64,000 bases of DNA from Comamonas sp. (lineage in GTDB: Bacteria; Pseudomonadota; Gammaproteobacteria; Burkholderiales; Burkholderiaceae_C), in contig JAJPEQ010000006.1 of assembly GCA_021166775.1 (NCBI GenBank), forward strand, positions 1-64,000. The letters run 5' to 3'. Positions within the stretch are counted from its first letter, which is position 1, and each line of letters starts with the position of its first letter. Positions 11,267-20,231 of this stretch are shown here, one piece after another. The position numbers and the translations under genes are program-made. The notes below the pieces were generated by a model. It ran no database searches. It worked only from the letters and a program-made list of their open reading frames with translations, and was not told the origin of the DNA.

Positions 11267-14200
11267 TCACGCACCGTATTCGAGCTGCGAGTTGCGCTCA
11301 GCCCGTTCGAGCACCAGCGCCTCGTAATCCTCCAGCGGCACGGGCCGGCTCAGCAGATAGCCCTGCCACAGCTCGCACCCGTTGCGCTCGAGAAACAAGC
11401 GCTGCTCCTCGGTCTCCACCCCCTCGGCAATCACGTCCAGGCCCAGGCTCGCGCCCAGCGTGATGATGGTGCGCGCGATCGCCGCCTCGTTCGGGTCGGT
11501 GAGCACGTGGCGCACGAAGCTCTGGTCGATCTTGATCTCGTCGAGCGGCAGCCGCTTGAGGTAGGAGAGCGAGGAATAGCCGGTGCCGAAATCATCGAGC
11601 GAAAAGCTCACGCCGTATTCCCTGAGCTGCACCATCTTCTCGATCGTGGCCTCGATGTCGTCGAGCAGCATGCTCTCGGTGAGTTCGATCTTGAGCGCGC
11701 GTGTGGGCGCACCCGTGGTGGCCAGCAGTGCCAGCACCTGCGGTGCGAATTCGGCCTGGCGAAATTGAATCGCACTCACGTTCACCGAAACCGCCAGCCT
11801 GCCGAGCACCGGATGCGCGCTCCAGCGGGTGAGCTGCTCGCACGCGCTGCGCATGACCCACTCACCCAGCGGCAGGATCAGGCCCGATTCCTCTGCCAGC
11901 GCGATGAACTGCGCGGGCGGCACCAGCCCCCGCTGCGGATGGTTCCAGCGCACGAGCGCCTCGGCGCCGACGATGCGCCCCTGCTGCACCTTGGGCTGGT
12001 AGTACAGCTCGAACTGCCCGCCCTCCAGACCCGCGCGCATGTCCGCTTCCAGCTGCGCGCGCAGCGCCACGGCGACCTGCATCGTCGGATCGAAGAAACG
12101 CAGCGCGCCCCGCCCCGCGGCCTTGGCGGCGTACATCGCCATGTCGGAGCGCTTGAGCAGCTCGTCCACGCTCTCGCCTTCCCGGCCATAGAGCGCCACG
12201 CCCACGCTGAGCGAGGCGCGCAGCGGCTGCGACTGGCCGATCCTGTAGGGCTCGCCCACGGCCTCCAGCAGCTTGCGCGCCGTCGCCTCCACCTGCGCCG
12301 CGGCGTCTTGCGCTCCCGGCGCCAGGTCGGCGAGCACCACCACGAACACGTCCCCGCCATGGCGCGCCACCGTGCTCCCCGCAGGCACGCGCGAGCCCAG
12401 GCGCCGCGCCACCAGCGCCAGCAGCCGGTCACCCATCTCGTGGCCATAGGTTTCGTTGATGGTCTTGAACCGGTCCACGCCGAGCATGAGCACCGCGCCG
12501 CACAGCCCGGTGCGCGCGGCCTGCAGCAGCGACAGGTGCAGGCGCTCCTGCAGCACGCGGCGGTTGGCCAGGCCCGTGAGCACGTCGGTGTGCGCCAGAT
12601 AGGCAATCTCCTGCTCGGCCTGCTTGCGCTGGCTTTCATCGACCAGCACCACGATGTGGCCCGTGCCCAGCGCCATGCCCGACAGTTCCACTTCGCGGCG
12701 CACGCCGCTCTTGGCGGTGATCAGGAATTCGACCGGGCGGATCGCGCCGTCCACCTCCAGCTCCGCCGCCTCGCGCGCGGCTTTCCAGGCCGCCTGGGCC
12801 CCCAGGCGCGCGTGCTCGTCGGGCACGACGCGGCACCACCAGTCCTCGGCCTCGGTGGTGTCGCTCATGCCATAGCCGCAGATCTGGACCCAGCGATCGT
12901 TGACGAACAGAATATTGCCCTCGTCCACCTGCGCCACGCCCACCGGCATGTGGTTGAAGATGTCGCGGTAGCGCTCCTCGCTGCTCGCCAGCGCCAGCTC
13001 GACGCGCTTGCGCGCGCTGATGTCCTGCACCACCACCAGGTGGGACGGCGGCTCGTCGCCGAGGGTCGTCATGAGCGTCGCCGAAAGATCCACCCAGATG
13101 AGCGTGCCGTCCTTGCGTCGATAGCGCTTTTCCATGCGCCTTTCACCGGTCTGCTGGTTGCGCAAATCGCTGAAGGCATCCCAGCTCTGCTGAATGTCCT
13201 CGGCCACGGTGTAGTCGGCGAAGCGCATCTGCTTGAGCTCGGGTTCGTCATAACCGACCAGATCGCAGAAATGCTGGTTGGCCCGCACCACCATGCCGGA
13301 GGCCGAATCCAGCTGCACGATGCCCACGGCCGCCTGACTGAACACGGCCTGAAAGCGCCGTTCGCTGCGCCGCTGGCGTGCCAGGGCCAGGTCGGCGTGG
13401 CGCTGGGCCTGCAGCCAGCGCTGCAAAAGCTGCGCCACCAGCGCCGCGAGCAGCGCCGTGACGAGCAGGCCCGTGCCCAGGACCAGCATCGGCCGTGACC
13501 GCTCCACCTCCGAGAGCAGTTCGGGCTGGGGCATGAAGCGCATCTGCCAGCGCCGGCCGCCCACCGGCACATCGATTGACTGGCCCTCCACGGCGCGCCA
13601 TGGCGCATCACCTGAGGCCGCCAACGCGCGCTGGATCACCGAGGCAGAGGCCGCCGTCAGGCCCATGTCGACCACCTGCAGCGACAGCCCCGTCATGTCG
13701 CTGCCCATCTGCAAAATCTCCATCAGGCGTGGCACATTGACCATGAGGTCCAGCGTGCCCAGGAAGCCCTGCTCCATGCCATCCTCGCGCGTGTGGTCAA
13801 ACACGGGCAGGCTCAGCGTCATGCCAGCTTCCTGGTACTGCGCGAAGGGGGCAGACGCCGTCAGCTGCCCGGTGCGGCGCGCGCGCGAAAACGCCTCCAG
13901 CGCCACGGGCTGCGAATGCAGCTCCAGCCCCAGCCGGCCTTCGTTGCCCGCCACGGGCCAGGTGTAATCGACGACGAAATACTCGGAAAGCGTCTGGGCG
14001 GGGTGCACCCGGAACCCGGCGGGCGGCTTGCCGCTCAGATGGGACTGACCCAGTGCCAGCGCCTCGAAGCCGGCGCGCTCCTGCGCGGGAACGAGACGTA
14101 CGAAGTCGATGTGCTGCACGCTTGGATGCGTGCGCATGATGTCGAGTTGCCCCACGGCCCACTCAAAATCACGGCGACTGAGCTGCGGCTGCACGCTCAG

Positions 14201-14452
14201 CAGATTGCGCAGACCCGAAAGCAGCCCCACCAGCAGGTCGACTTGTTGTTGCAGCGCAACCGCCACGCCCTGGGTCTTGGTCTGGAAGCGCTCATGCGCC
14301 AGGTCTTGCGTCAACCGCTCCTGATAACCCCACAGTCCGTAGCTGGCCAGCAACCCCAACACGCCCACGACCAGCGCGGGCAACCAGTGCCAGAGGGGGC
14401 GGCGCAGAAAGAGGGGAAAGTGCACGCAGCGGATTTCCAACTGGAAAATCAA
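11267..14452 (-). CDS. CHASE-PAS-PAS-GGDEF-EAL membrane sensor, probable c-di-GMP phosphodiesterase
   Basis: A 1061-residue membrane sensor. One transmembrane helix lies at residues about 23-42 and a second at about 322-343, bracketing a periplasmic CHASE-type domain. Two PAS domains follow (about 365-485 and 490-610), then GGDEF (about 618-790) and EAL (about 800-1050). The cyclase signature is GGDVF (699-703), with the acidic fourth residue replaced by valine, so synthesis of c-di-GMP is unlikely. The EAL half keeps EALVRW (831-836), ELTES, DDFGTGYSS and AEGVET, so hydrolysis is expected. The frame starts at TTG 14452; a GTG at 14423-14425 with GGAAA upstream is an equally likely start. No neighbour suggests the stimulus. 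Confidence 0.85.
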   Translation of the reverse strand: MIFQLEIRCVHFPLFLRRPLWHWLPALVVGVLGLLASYGLWGYQERLTQDLAHERFQTKTQGVAVALQQQVDLLVGLLSGLRNLLSVQPQLSRRDFEWAVGQLDIMRTHPSVQHIDFVRLVPAQERAGFEALALGQSHLSGKPPAGFRVHPAQTLSEYFVVDYTWPVAGNEGRLGLELHSQPVALEAFSRARRTGQLTASAPFAQYQEAGMTLSLPVFDHTREDGMEQGFLGTLDLMVNVPRLMEILQMGSDMTGLSLQVVDMGLTAASASVIQRALAASGDAPWRAVEGQSIDVPVGGRRWQMRFMPQPELLSEVERSRPMLVLGTGLLVTALLAALVAQLLQRWLQAQRHADLALARQRRSERRFQAVFSQAAVGIVQLDSASGMVVRANQHFCDLVGYDEPELKQMRFADYTVAEDIQQSWDAFSDLRNQQTGERRMEKRYRRKDGTLIWVDLSATLMTTLGDEPPSHLVVVQDISARKRVELALASSEERYRDIFNHMPVGVAQVDEGNILFVNDRWVQICGYGMSDTTEAEDWWCRVVPDEHARLGAQAAWKAAREAAELEVDGAIRPVEFLITAKSGVRREVELSGMALGTGHIVVLVDESQRKQAEQEIAYLAHTDVLTGLANRRVLQERLHLSLLQAARTGLCGAVLMLGVDRFKTINETYGHEMGDRLLALVARRLGSRVPAGSTVARHGGDVFVVVLADLAPGAQDAAAQVEATARKLLEAVGEPYRIGQSQPLRASLSVGVALYGREGESVDELLKRSDMAMYAAKAAGRGALRFFDPTMQVAVALRAQLEADMRAGLEGGQFELYYQPKVQQGRIVGAEALVRWNHPQRGLVPPAQFIALAEESGLILPLGEWVMRSACEQLTRWSAHPVLGRLAVSVNVSAIQFRQAEFAPQVLALLATTGAPTRALKIELTESMLLDDIEATIEKMVQLREYGVSFSLDDFGTGYSSLSYLKRLPLDEIKIDQSFVRHVLTDPNEAAIARTIITLGASLGLDVIAEGVETEEQRLFLERNGCELWQGYLLSRPVPLEDYEALVLERAERNSQLEYGA

Positions 14453-14522
14453 ACGCGCAGCATAACGGAAATTGAAGCGTGTTCAAAACACCGCGCCCGG
14501 TGGCCGCGGTGCGTGCCGCCTG

Positions 14523-15434
14523 TCACGGATTCAGGCGCGCGGCCTCGATTTGCCCGACTTCTTTCAGAAACGCCCACACGGCCTGGATGCGCGCCTGGTG
14601 CTTGCCCTCGGCCGGCATGCTCATCCAGAAGGTGCGGGTGAAGCGCGCCTGCCGCGGCAGCACGCGCGCGAGCGTGGGGTCCTTGTCGGCGAGGAAGGCG
14701 GGCAGCACCGCCAGACCCGCGCCCGCGCGCACTGCCTGGTACTGCGCCATGATGCTGGTGGAGCGCAGCGTGAAGCGCTCGGGCGGAAAGACGTCTTCGA
14801 GGAACTGCAGCTCCTTGGAAAACAGCAGGTCGTCCACGTAGTTGACGAACTCATGCTCGCGCAAATCCTCCTTGCGGGTGATGAGCGCATGGCGCGCCAG
14901 GTATTCACGCTGGCCGTAGAGCATCAGCGTGTAGTCCGTCAGGCGCGTGACGATGACCGAGCCGCGCTGTGGGCGCTCCAGCGAGATCACGATGTCCGCC
15001 TCGCGCCTGGACAGGTGCAGCATGCGCGGCACCGCGAGCAGGTCGATCGACAGGTGCGGGTGCTTTTGCGTCAGAAGCGCCAGGTGCGGCGCGAGGATCA
15101 GCGTGCCAAAGCCCTCCGTCGCCCCCACGCGCACCAGGCCCGCCGGGCCGCTGCTGCCGGCATCGAGCGCCGCCACGCGCTCCACGCCGAGCACGGCGGT
15201 CTCCATCGCCTCCACCGAGGGCAGGAGCTGCCGGCCGGCCTCGGTCAGGCGGTGGCCCGCCGCCTCGCGCACGAACAGCGGCGAGCCGATGCGCTTTTCC
15301 AGCTGCTGGATGCGCCGCGCCACCGTCGTGTGCTCCACCCCGGTGCGGCGCGCGGCGGCCGCCAGCGTGCCGGTGCGCGCCAGTTCCAGAAAGTAACGCA
15401 AATTGTCCCAATCGAGCGTGGAAGGCTTCTTCAT
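14523..15434 (-). CDS. LysR-family transcriptional regulator of the adjacent mms operon
   Basis: A 303-residue LysR-type regulator. The winged helix-turn-helix occupies residues about 6-65 ([31 protein letters not shown]), and the effector-binding domain begins near residue 92. I choose the ATG at 15432-15434 rather than the TTG two codons upstream. The gene is divergent from mmsA with a 116-base shared region containing two TGCA-flanked dyads. It most likely responds to an intermediate of valine or isobutyrate breakdown and controls mmsA-acd-mmsB, by analogy with other LysR divergons; that assignment is inference. Confidence 0.88.
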   Translation of the reverse strand: MKKPSTLDWDNLRYFLELARTGTLAAAARRTGVEHTTVARRIQQLEKRIGSPLFVREAAGHRLTEAGRQLLPSVEAMETAVLGVERVAALDAGSSGPAGLVRVGATEGFGTLILAPHLALLTQKHPHLSIDLLAVPRMLHLSRREADIVISLERPQRGSVIVTRLTDYTLMLYGQREYLARHALITRKEDLREHEFVNYVDDLLFSKELQFLEDVFPPERFTLRSTSIMAQYQAVRAGAGLAVLPAFLADKDPTLARVLPRQARFTRTFWMSMPAEGKHQARIQAVWAFLKEVGQIEAARLNP

Positions 15435-15435
15435 G

Positions 15436-15447
15436 TGCAAATTTGCA
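15436..15447. promoter_or_regulatory. Perfect 12-bp palindrome abutting the LysR start codon
   Basis: TGCAAATTTGCA is a perfect palindrome beginning one base upstream of the LysR ATG. Its place over the LysR ribosome-binding region suits autorepression. It contains no T-N11-A motif by itself but pairs with the dyad at 15472-15489. Confidence 0.5.
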
Positions 15448-15471
15448 AAGCCAAGGTGCGCTATTGTCTAT

Positions 15472-15489
15472 TGCATATTCAATTTTGCA
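15472..15489. promoter_or_regulatory. Imperfect dyad in the LysR-mmsA divergent promoter
   Basis: TGCATATTCAATTTTGCA has matching TGCA ends and an AT-rich core. It lies midway between LysR and mmsA, 36 bases centre to centre from the perfect palindrome. It is a plausible activation site for the mmsA promoter. Confidence 0.4.
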
Positions 15490-15550
15490 CAACTACCATG
15501 GGCGTGGTTTCCCGTTCACCTTTCCTTTCTTTGTCAAGGAGACAAGCGCC

Positions 15551-17071
15551 ATGGACGCATCCACCTCGCAGGGCGTGCTCGCCCCCACCGTCAAGCTGCT
15601 CATCGGCGGCAAATTCGTCGAATCCAAGACCACGCAGTGGCACGAGGTCATCAACCCCGCCACGCAGCAGGTGCTGGCGCGCGTGCCCGAAACCACGCCC
15701 GAGGAAATCGCCGCCGCCGTGGCCAGCGCCAAGGCCGCCTTCAAGACCTGGCGCAAGACCTCGCTGATGGCGCGCGGGCGCATCTTCCTCAAGTACCAGG
15801 AGCTGATCCGCGCGCACATGAAGGAGCTCGCCGCCATCCTCACCGCCGAGCAGGGCAAGACGCTGCCGGACGCCGAGGGCGATGTGTTCCGTGGCCTCGA
15901 AATCGTAGAGCACGCGGCCAGCATCGGCACGCTGCAGCTGGGCGAAGTGGGCAACAACATCGCCCACGGCGTCGACACCTTCACGATGCTGCAGCCTCTC
16001 GGGGTGTGCGCGGGCATCACGCCGTTCAACTTCCCGGCCATGATCCCGCTGTGGATGTTCCCGATGGCGATCGCCTGCGGCAACACCTTCATCCTCAAGC
16101 CCTCGCAGCAAGACCCGATGGTGACCATGCGCCTCGTGGAACTGGCGATGGAAGCGGGTGTGCCCGCGGGCGTGCTCAACGTCATCCACGGCACGGCGGA
16201 CGCGGTCAACGCCATCTGCGACCACCCGGACATCAAGGCCATCTCCTTCGTCGGCTCGACCAAGGTGGGCACGCACGTCTACCACCGCGCCAGCCTCGCG
16301 GGCAAGCGCGTGCAGTGCATGATGGGCGCGAAGAACCACGCCATCGTCATGCCCGATGCGAACAAGGAGCAGGCGCTCAACGCGCTGATCGGCGCCTCCT
16401 TCGGCGCGGCCGGCCAGCGCTGCATGGCGATTTCGGTGATGGTGCTCGTGGGTGAGGCACAGAAGTGGGTGCCGGACATCGTCGCCAAGGCCAAGGCGCT
16501 CAAGGTCAACGTCGGCACCGCCGACGGCACGGATCTGGGCCCGCTGATCACCTGCGCCGCGCGCGACCGCGTCGAGGGCCTGATCGAGCAAGGCATCAAG
16601 GAAGGCGCGAAGCTGGAACTCGACGGCCGCAAGCCCACGGTCAAGGGCTACGAAAAGGGCAATTTCGTCGGTCCGACCATCTTCAACAACGTCAAGCCCG
16701 GCATGAGCATCTACGACCAGGAGGTCTTTGGCCCGGTGCTGTGCATCGTGCCCGCCGACAACCTGGACGAGGCCATCGAGTTCATCAATGCCAACCCCAA
16801 TGGCAACGGCACCGCCATCTTCACGCGCTCGGGCGCGGCGGCACGCCGCTTCAAGGAAGACATCGACGTCGGCCAGGTGGGCGTGAACCTGCCCGTGCCG
16901 GTGCCCGTCTCGCTGTTCTCCTTCACCGGCAGCCGCGGCTCCAAGCTCGGCGACCTCGGCCCCTACGGCAAGCAGGTCGTGCTGTTCTACACCCAGACCA
17001 AGACCGTCACCGAGCGCTGGTTCGACGAGGAAGAACACCACGCGATGAACACGACGATCAGCCTGAAGTAA
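15551..17071 (+). CDS. mmsA: Methylmalonate-semialdehyde dehydrogenase (CoA-acylating)
   Basis: A 506-residue aldehyde dehydrogenase of the MmsA type. It converts (methyl)malonate semialdehyde, NAD+ and CoA to propionyl-CoA or acetyl-CoA and CO2 in valine and beta-alanine breakdown. The catalytic cysteine is C291 in GQRCMA, with N160 in PFNFPA as oxyanion partner. The usual ELGGK glutamate motif is replaced by GAKNHA, the hallmark of CoA-dependent MmsA enzymes. AAGGAGA lies upstream of the ATG. It leads an operon with an acyl-CoA dehydrogenase and mmsB, and is divergent from a LysR gene. Length and motifs are normal. Confidence 0.95.
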   Translation: MDASTSQGVLAPTVKLLIGGKFVESKTTQWHEVINPATQQVLARVPETTPEEIAAAVASAKAAFKTWRKTSLMARGRIFLKYQELIRAHMKELAAILTAEQGKTLPDAEGDVFRGLEIVEHAASIGTLQLGEVGNNIAHGVDTFTMLQPLGVCAGITPFNFPAMIPLWMFPMAIACGNTFILKPSQQDPMVTMRLVELAMEAGVPAGVLNVIHGTADAVNAICDHPDIKAISFVGSTKVGTHVYHRASLAGKRVQCMMGAKNHAIVMPDANKEQALNALIGASFGAAGQRCMAISVMVLVGEAQKWVPDIVAKAKALKVNVGTADGTDLGPLITCAARDRVEGLIEQGIKEGAKLELDGRKPTVKGYEKGNFVGPTIFNNVKPGMSIYDQEVFGPVLCIVPADNLDEAIEFINANPNGNGTAIFTRSGAAARRFKEDIDVGQVGVNLPVPVPVSLFSFTGSRGSKLGDLGPYGKQVVLFYTQTKTVTERWFDEEEHHAMNTTISLK

Positions 17072-17082
17072 GCCGCGTCGCT

Positions 17083-17156
17083 CCTTCCCTCGCTGGGGAA
17101 GGGCCGGGATGGGGGGCCAGGCGCAAGTGCATCGGAAGCGCGCCCCATCCCGGCCC
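17083..17156. repeat. REP-like GC-rich double hairpin between mmsA and the acyl-CoA dehydrogenase gene
   Basis: Two inverted repeats in tandem. CCTTCCC (17083-17089) pairs with GGGGAAGG (17095-17102), and a perfect 14-bp arm GGGCCGGGATGGGG (17101-17114) pairs with CCCCATCCCGGCCC (17143-17156). No T-tract follows, so this looks like a mobile REP-like sequence or mRNA-stabilising stem rather than a terminator. Confidence 0.6.
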
Positions 17157-17173
17157 TCCTCCTGAGGGATTGA

Positions 17174-17228
17174 GAGTCAAAACCGGCTCCAGCGCTTGCT
17201 GGGCAAGCGCGAGCAGCTCACAAATCAA
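17174..17228 (+). repeat. Dispersed palindromic repeat, copy 3 (well preserved)
   Basis: Blocks in order: AGTCAAAACCGGCTCC, GCGCTTGC-TGG-GCAAGCGC (a perfect 8-bp stem with a 3-base loop, 17192-17210), GAGCAGCTCACAAATCAAG. It ends directly at the ribosome-binding site AGAGGAGG of the next gene. Confidence 0.65.
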
Positions 17229-17244
17229 GAGGAGGCGGCTGCCC

Positions 17245-18405
17245 ATGGACTTTGAACTCAGCGACGACCAGCGCGCCTTTGCCGAGAGCGCGCGCCAGTT
17301 CGCGCAAAGCGAATTCGCCCCGCACGCCGCCCGGTGGGACGAAGAGGCCATCTTCCCGCGCGAGGCGATCGCCAAGGCCGGTGAACTGGGTTTTTGCGGC
17401 CTGTACTCACCCGAGAACGCCGGGGGCCTGGCGCTGACCCGGCTCGACACCACGCTGGTGTTCGAGGAACTCGCCGCCGTCGACCCCTCGACCACGGCCT
17501 TCATCTCCATCCACAACATGGCCACTTGGATGCTCGGCACCTGGGCCACGGACGAGGTGCGCAACGAATGGGGGCCACAACTCACCAGCGGGCAGAAACT
17601 GGCGAGCTACTGCCTGACCGAGCCCGGCAGCGGCTCGGACGCGGCCAGCATCAAGACGCGCGCCGAGCTGCAGGGCGGCGAATACGTCATCAACGGCGGC
17701 AAGGCCTTCATCAGCGGCGCAGGCTCGACCGACGTGCTGGTGCTCATGGCACGCACGGGCGACGCAGGCGCGGGCGGCATCAGCGCCTTTGCCGTGCCCG
17801 CACACTTGAGCGGCATCAGCTACGGCAAGAAGGAACACAAGATGGGCTGGAACAGTCAGCCCACGCGCACCATCAGCTTCGACAACGTGCGCCTGCCCGC
17901 GAGCCACCGGCTCGGCCGCGAGGGCGAGGGCTTCAAGATCGCGATGAAGGGCCTGGACGGCGGGCGCATCAACATCGCCACCTGCTCGGTCGGCGCGGCG
18001 CAGGGCGCGCTCACACACGCGCAGCGCTACATCCAGGAGCGCAAGCAGTTCGGCAAGCCGCTCGCGGGCTTTCAGGCGCTGCAGTTCAAGCTCGCCGACA
18101 TGGCGACCGAGCTCGTGGCCGCGCGTCAGATGGTGCGCCTGGCCGCCAGCAAACTCGACGCCGGCGCGGCTGATGCCACCACCTACTGCGCGATGGCCAA
18201 GCGCTTTGCTACCGATGCGTGTTTCAACGTCATCAACGAGGCGCTGCAACTGCACGGCGGCTACGGCTATCTGCGCGATTTTCCGCTTGAGCGCCTGCTG
18301 CGCGACGCGCGCGTGCACCAGATTCTGGAAGGCACGAACGAAATCATGCGCGTGATCGTCGGGCGGCGCATGCTCGACGGCGACGCGCCGGACGCCATCC
18401 GCTGA
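17245..18405 (+). CDS. Acyl-CoA dehydrogenase, probable isobutyryl-CoA dehydrogenase
   Basis: A 386-residue flavin-dependent acyl-CoA dehydrogenase. The two family signatures are present: CLTEPGSGSDA near residue 133 (FAD contact) and QILEGTNEIMR, in which E362 would be the catalytic base. The arginine/phenylalanine FAD loop QERKQFGKPL and the QLHGGYGYL motif are also present. Position between mmsA and mmsB points to isobutyryl-CoA oxidation to methacrylyl-CoA in the valine pathway. A short/branched-chain relative acting on 2-methylbutyryl-CoA is the main alternative. The start is fixed by AGAGGAGG eight bases upstream. A crotonase (enoyl-CoA hydratase) and 3-hydroxyisobutyryl-CoA hydrolase, also needed for the pathway, are not in this operon. 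Confidence 0.88.
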   Translation: MDFELSDDQRAFAESARQFAQSEFAPHAARWDEEAIFPREAIAKAGELGFCGLYSPENAGGLALTRLDTTLVFEELAAVDPSTTAFISIHNMATWMLGTWATDEVRNEWGPQLTSGQKLASYCLTEPGSGSDAASIKTRAELQGGEYVINGGKAFISGAGSTDVLVLMARTGDAGAGGISAFAVPAHLSGISYGKKEHKMGWNSQPTRTISFDNVRLPASHRLGREGEGFKIAMKGLDGGRINIATCSVGAAQGALTHAQRYIQERKQFGKPLAGFQALQFKLADMATELVAARQMVRLAASKLDAGAADATTYCAMAKRFATDACFNVINEALQLHGGYGYLRDFPLERLLRDARVHQILEGTNEIMRVIVGRRMLDGDAPDAIR

Positions 18406-18480
18406 TCCATTGCACAGCTCGCAGCGCTTGCCCTATCTGCGTTTCAACCACTTTTCAATCAAAAACCCAAGGAGAACACC

Positions 18481-19374
18481 ATGCAGATCGCTTTCATCGG
18501 ACTCGGCCACATGGGCGGCCCCATGGCCATCAACCTGCACAAGGCAGGCCACAAGGTTCAGGCGTTTGACCTCGTCCCTGCCGCGTGCGAAGCGGCGAAG
18601 GCGGCAGGCGTTTCGATTGCCGCGAGCAGCGAGGCAGCCGTCAAGGGCGCGGACATCGTCATCAGCATGCTGCCCGCGAGCCACCACGTCGATGGTCTGT
18701 ACCTGGGCCGTGACGGTCAGGGCGGGCTGCTCGCGCACATCGCCCGCGGCACGCTGGTGATCGACAGCTCGACGATTGCCGCCGCCACCAGCCAGAAAGT
18801 GGCGAAGGCCGCGCAGGCGGCGGGCCTGGCCTTCATCGACGCGCCGGTTTCGGGCGGCGTGGGCGGCGCGGTCGCGGGCACGCTCACCTTCATGGTCGGC
18901 GGCAGCAGCGCCGATCTGGAGCGCGCGCGCCCGGTGCTGGAAAAAATGGGGGCCAACATCTTTCACGCGGGCGCCGTGGGCGCGGGCCAGACCGCCAAGA
19001 TATGCAACAACATGCTGCTGGGCATCCTGATGATCGGCACCTCCGAGGCCATCGCGCTAGGCGTGGCCAACGGGCTCGACCCCAAGGTGCTCTCCGAGAT
19101 CATGCGCCGCAGCTCGGGTGGCAACTGGGCGCTCGAAAAATACAACCCCTACCCCGGCGTGCATGAGAACGCCCCGGCCAGCAAGGGCTACGCGGGCGGC
19201 TTCGGCACCGACCTCATGCTCAAGGACCTGGGCCTGGCGCAAGAGGCTGCCACGGCCGTGCGCGCCGCCACGCCACTGGGTGGCCTGGCCCGCGCGCTGT
19301 ATGCCGCGCACAGCCTGGCAGGGCACGGGCCCGAGGATTTTTCCAGCGTGATCAAGCTGGTGCAGAAAAAATAG
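18481..19374 (+). CDS. mmsB: 3-hydroxyisobutyrate dehydrogenase
   Basis: A 297-residue NAD+-dependent beta-hydroxyacid dehydrogenase that oxidises 3-hydroxyisobutyrate to methylmalonate semialdehyde, the substrate of MmsA encoded upstream. The dinucleotide motif is GLGHMG (residues 7-12), the substrate-binding motif DAPVSGG (120-126), and the catalytic lysine K173 in GQTAKICNNM. AAGGAGA lies upstream of the ATG. It is the last gene of the operon and is followed by a strong hairpin terminator. Confidence 0.95.
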   Translation: MQIAFIGLGHMGGPMAINLHKAGHKVQAFDLVPAACEAAKAAGVSIAASSEAAVKGADIVISMLPASHHVDGLYLGRDGQGGLLAHIARGTLVIDSSTIAAATSQKVAKAAQAAGLAFIDAPVSGGVGGAVAGTLTFMVGGSSADLERARPVLEKMGANIFHAGAVGAGQTAKICNNMLLGILMIGTSEAIALGVANGLDPKVLSEIMRRSSGGNWALEKYNPYPGVHENAPASKGYAGGFGTDLMLKDLGLAQEAATAVRAATPLGGLARALYAAHSLAGHGPEDFSSVIKLVQKK

Positions 19375-19398
19375 GCTTCAGCCTCGCTTTGACAAGCC

Positions 19399-19440
19399 AG
19401 CGGGCGCCGGGGTGATTCCCCTCGGCGCCCGCTGCGTTTG
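19399..19440 (+). terminator. Terminator of the mms operon
   Basis: AGCGGGCGCCG (19399-19409) pairs with CGGCGCCCGCT (19423-19433). The stem extends with GGG/CCC inside, and GCGTTTG follows. It lies 25 bases after the mmsB stop and before a convergent gene. Confidence 0.7.
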
Positions 19441-19477
19441 GGGGCCGGCACGGCGCACTCACGCGCCCAGCGGCCCA

Positions 19478-20209
19478 TCACTGCGGCAGCGCGGGCAGCC
19501 ACGGTCCGAGCGCCTCCTGCGCATACTCCGGCCAGTGCCGATTGGCCATCGGGTTGGCCGGGCTCGGATGCAGCAGGTAGCGCACCGGCCGCGCGTCCCC
19601 GGCGACCGACTGCACACGCGCCTGCGCGTAGCGCCCGAGCGCGACGATGGCCTGCGGATCGAGCAGCTCGATCACTTGCGCGAGCGCCGCATCGCACGGC
19701 GCTTGCATCTGCCGCTGTTCGCTGGCGCTGAGCGCCGAAGGGATCAGGTTGTGCCCGCCGCCCAGAAACAGCAGCGGGCAGTAGTTCCAGGTGAAGAAGC
19801 GCTCGAAGAACCGCTCGGGCGTGCCCACGCGCTCGGCCGCCCAGCCCCACAGGCGCCTGCCGCTGCCCTCGTCACGCGTGCATGCCATGCCGAGGATGGG
19901 GTATTTCGGGTGCTGCTCGGGGAGCGGGCGGCCGAGCTTCATGTCGATGTGAAACCACTCGCGCACCGCGCTCACGTTGCCGAACGGCACGCCGGTCTGC
20001 GCCATGCCCCAGGGGCCGGGATTCATGCCGACGATGAGCACCCTGCCCTTCGCCTCGCCAAAGCGCCGCAGGAACTGCGCGTAGCCGTCCCACGCGTAGA
20101 CAAGCGGGTTGTAGACATGACTGGGAGTGGGCCAGGCCAGCACGTCAAGCTGGCGCGAAAGGCGGCGTGCGATCTGTTGCAGCGAAGTAAGGCGGGACAT
20201 GTGGCGCAT
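19478..20209 (-). CDS. SMUG1-type single-strand-selective uracil-DNA glycosylase
   Basis: A 243-residue base-excision repair enzyme of the SMUG1 family, which removes uracil and 5-hydroxymethyluracil from DNA. The key motif is GMNPGPWGMAQTGVPFG (residues 61-77), with N63 the catalytic asparagine. The second motif HPSPANP carries H214, equivalent to the catalytic histidine. The start could be the ATG at 20207-20209 or the one three codons later; neither has a clear ribosome-binding site. The frame remains open further upstream but that part is proline/arginine-rich and looks spurious. SMUG1 is best known from animals and is patchy in bacteria. Confidence 0.88.
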   Translation of the reverse strand: MRHMSRLTSLQQIARRLSRQLDVLAWPTPSHVYNPLVYAWDGYAQFLRRFGEAKGRVLIVGMNPGPWGMAQTGVPFGNVSAVREWFHIDMKLGRPLPEQHPKYPILGMACTRDEGSGRRLWGWAAERVGTPERFFERFFTWNYCPLLFLGGGHNLIPSALSASEQRQMQAPCDAALAQVIELLDPQAIVALGRYAQARVQSVAGDARPVRYLLHPSPANPMANRHWPEYAQEALGPWLPALPQ

Positions 20210-20231
20210 GGTAGCGAGACCGGTGCACGTA

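Noticed and set aside
11114-13498. 794-residue open frame antisense to the GGDEF-EAL gene
   Set aside because: Low-complexity composition rich in Arg, His and Gln and no recognisable motif. The opposite strand has full CHASE, PAS, GGDEF and EAL domains.
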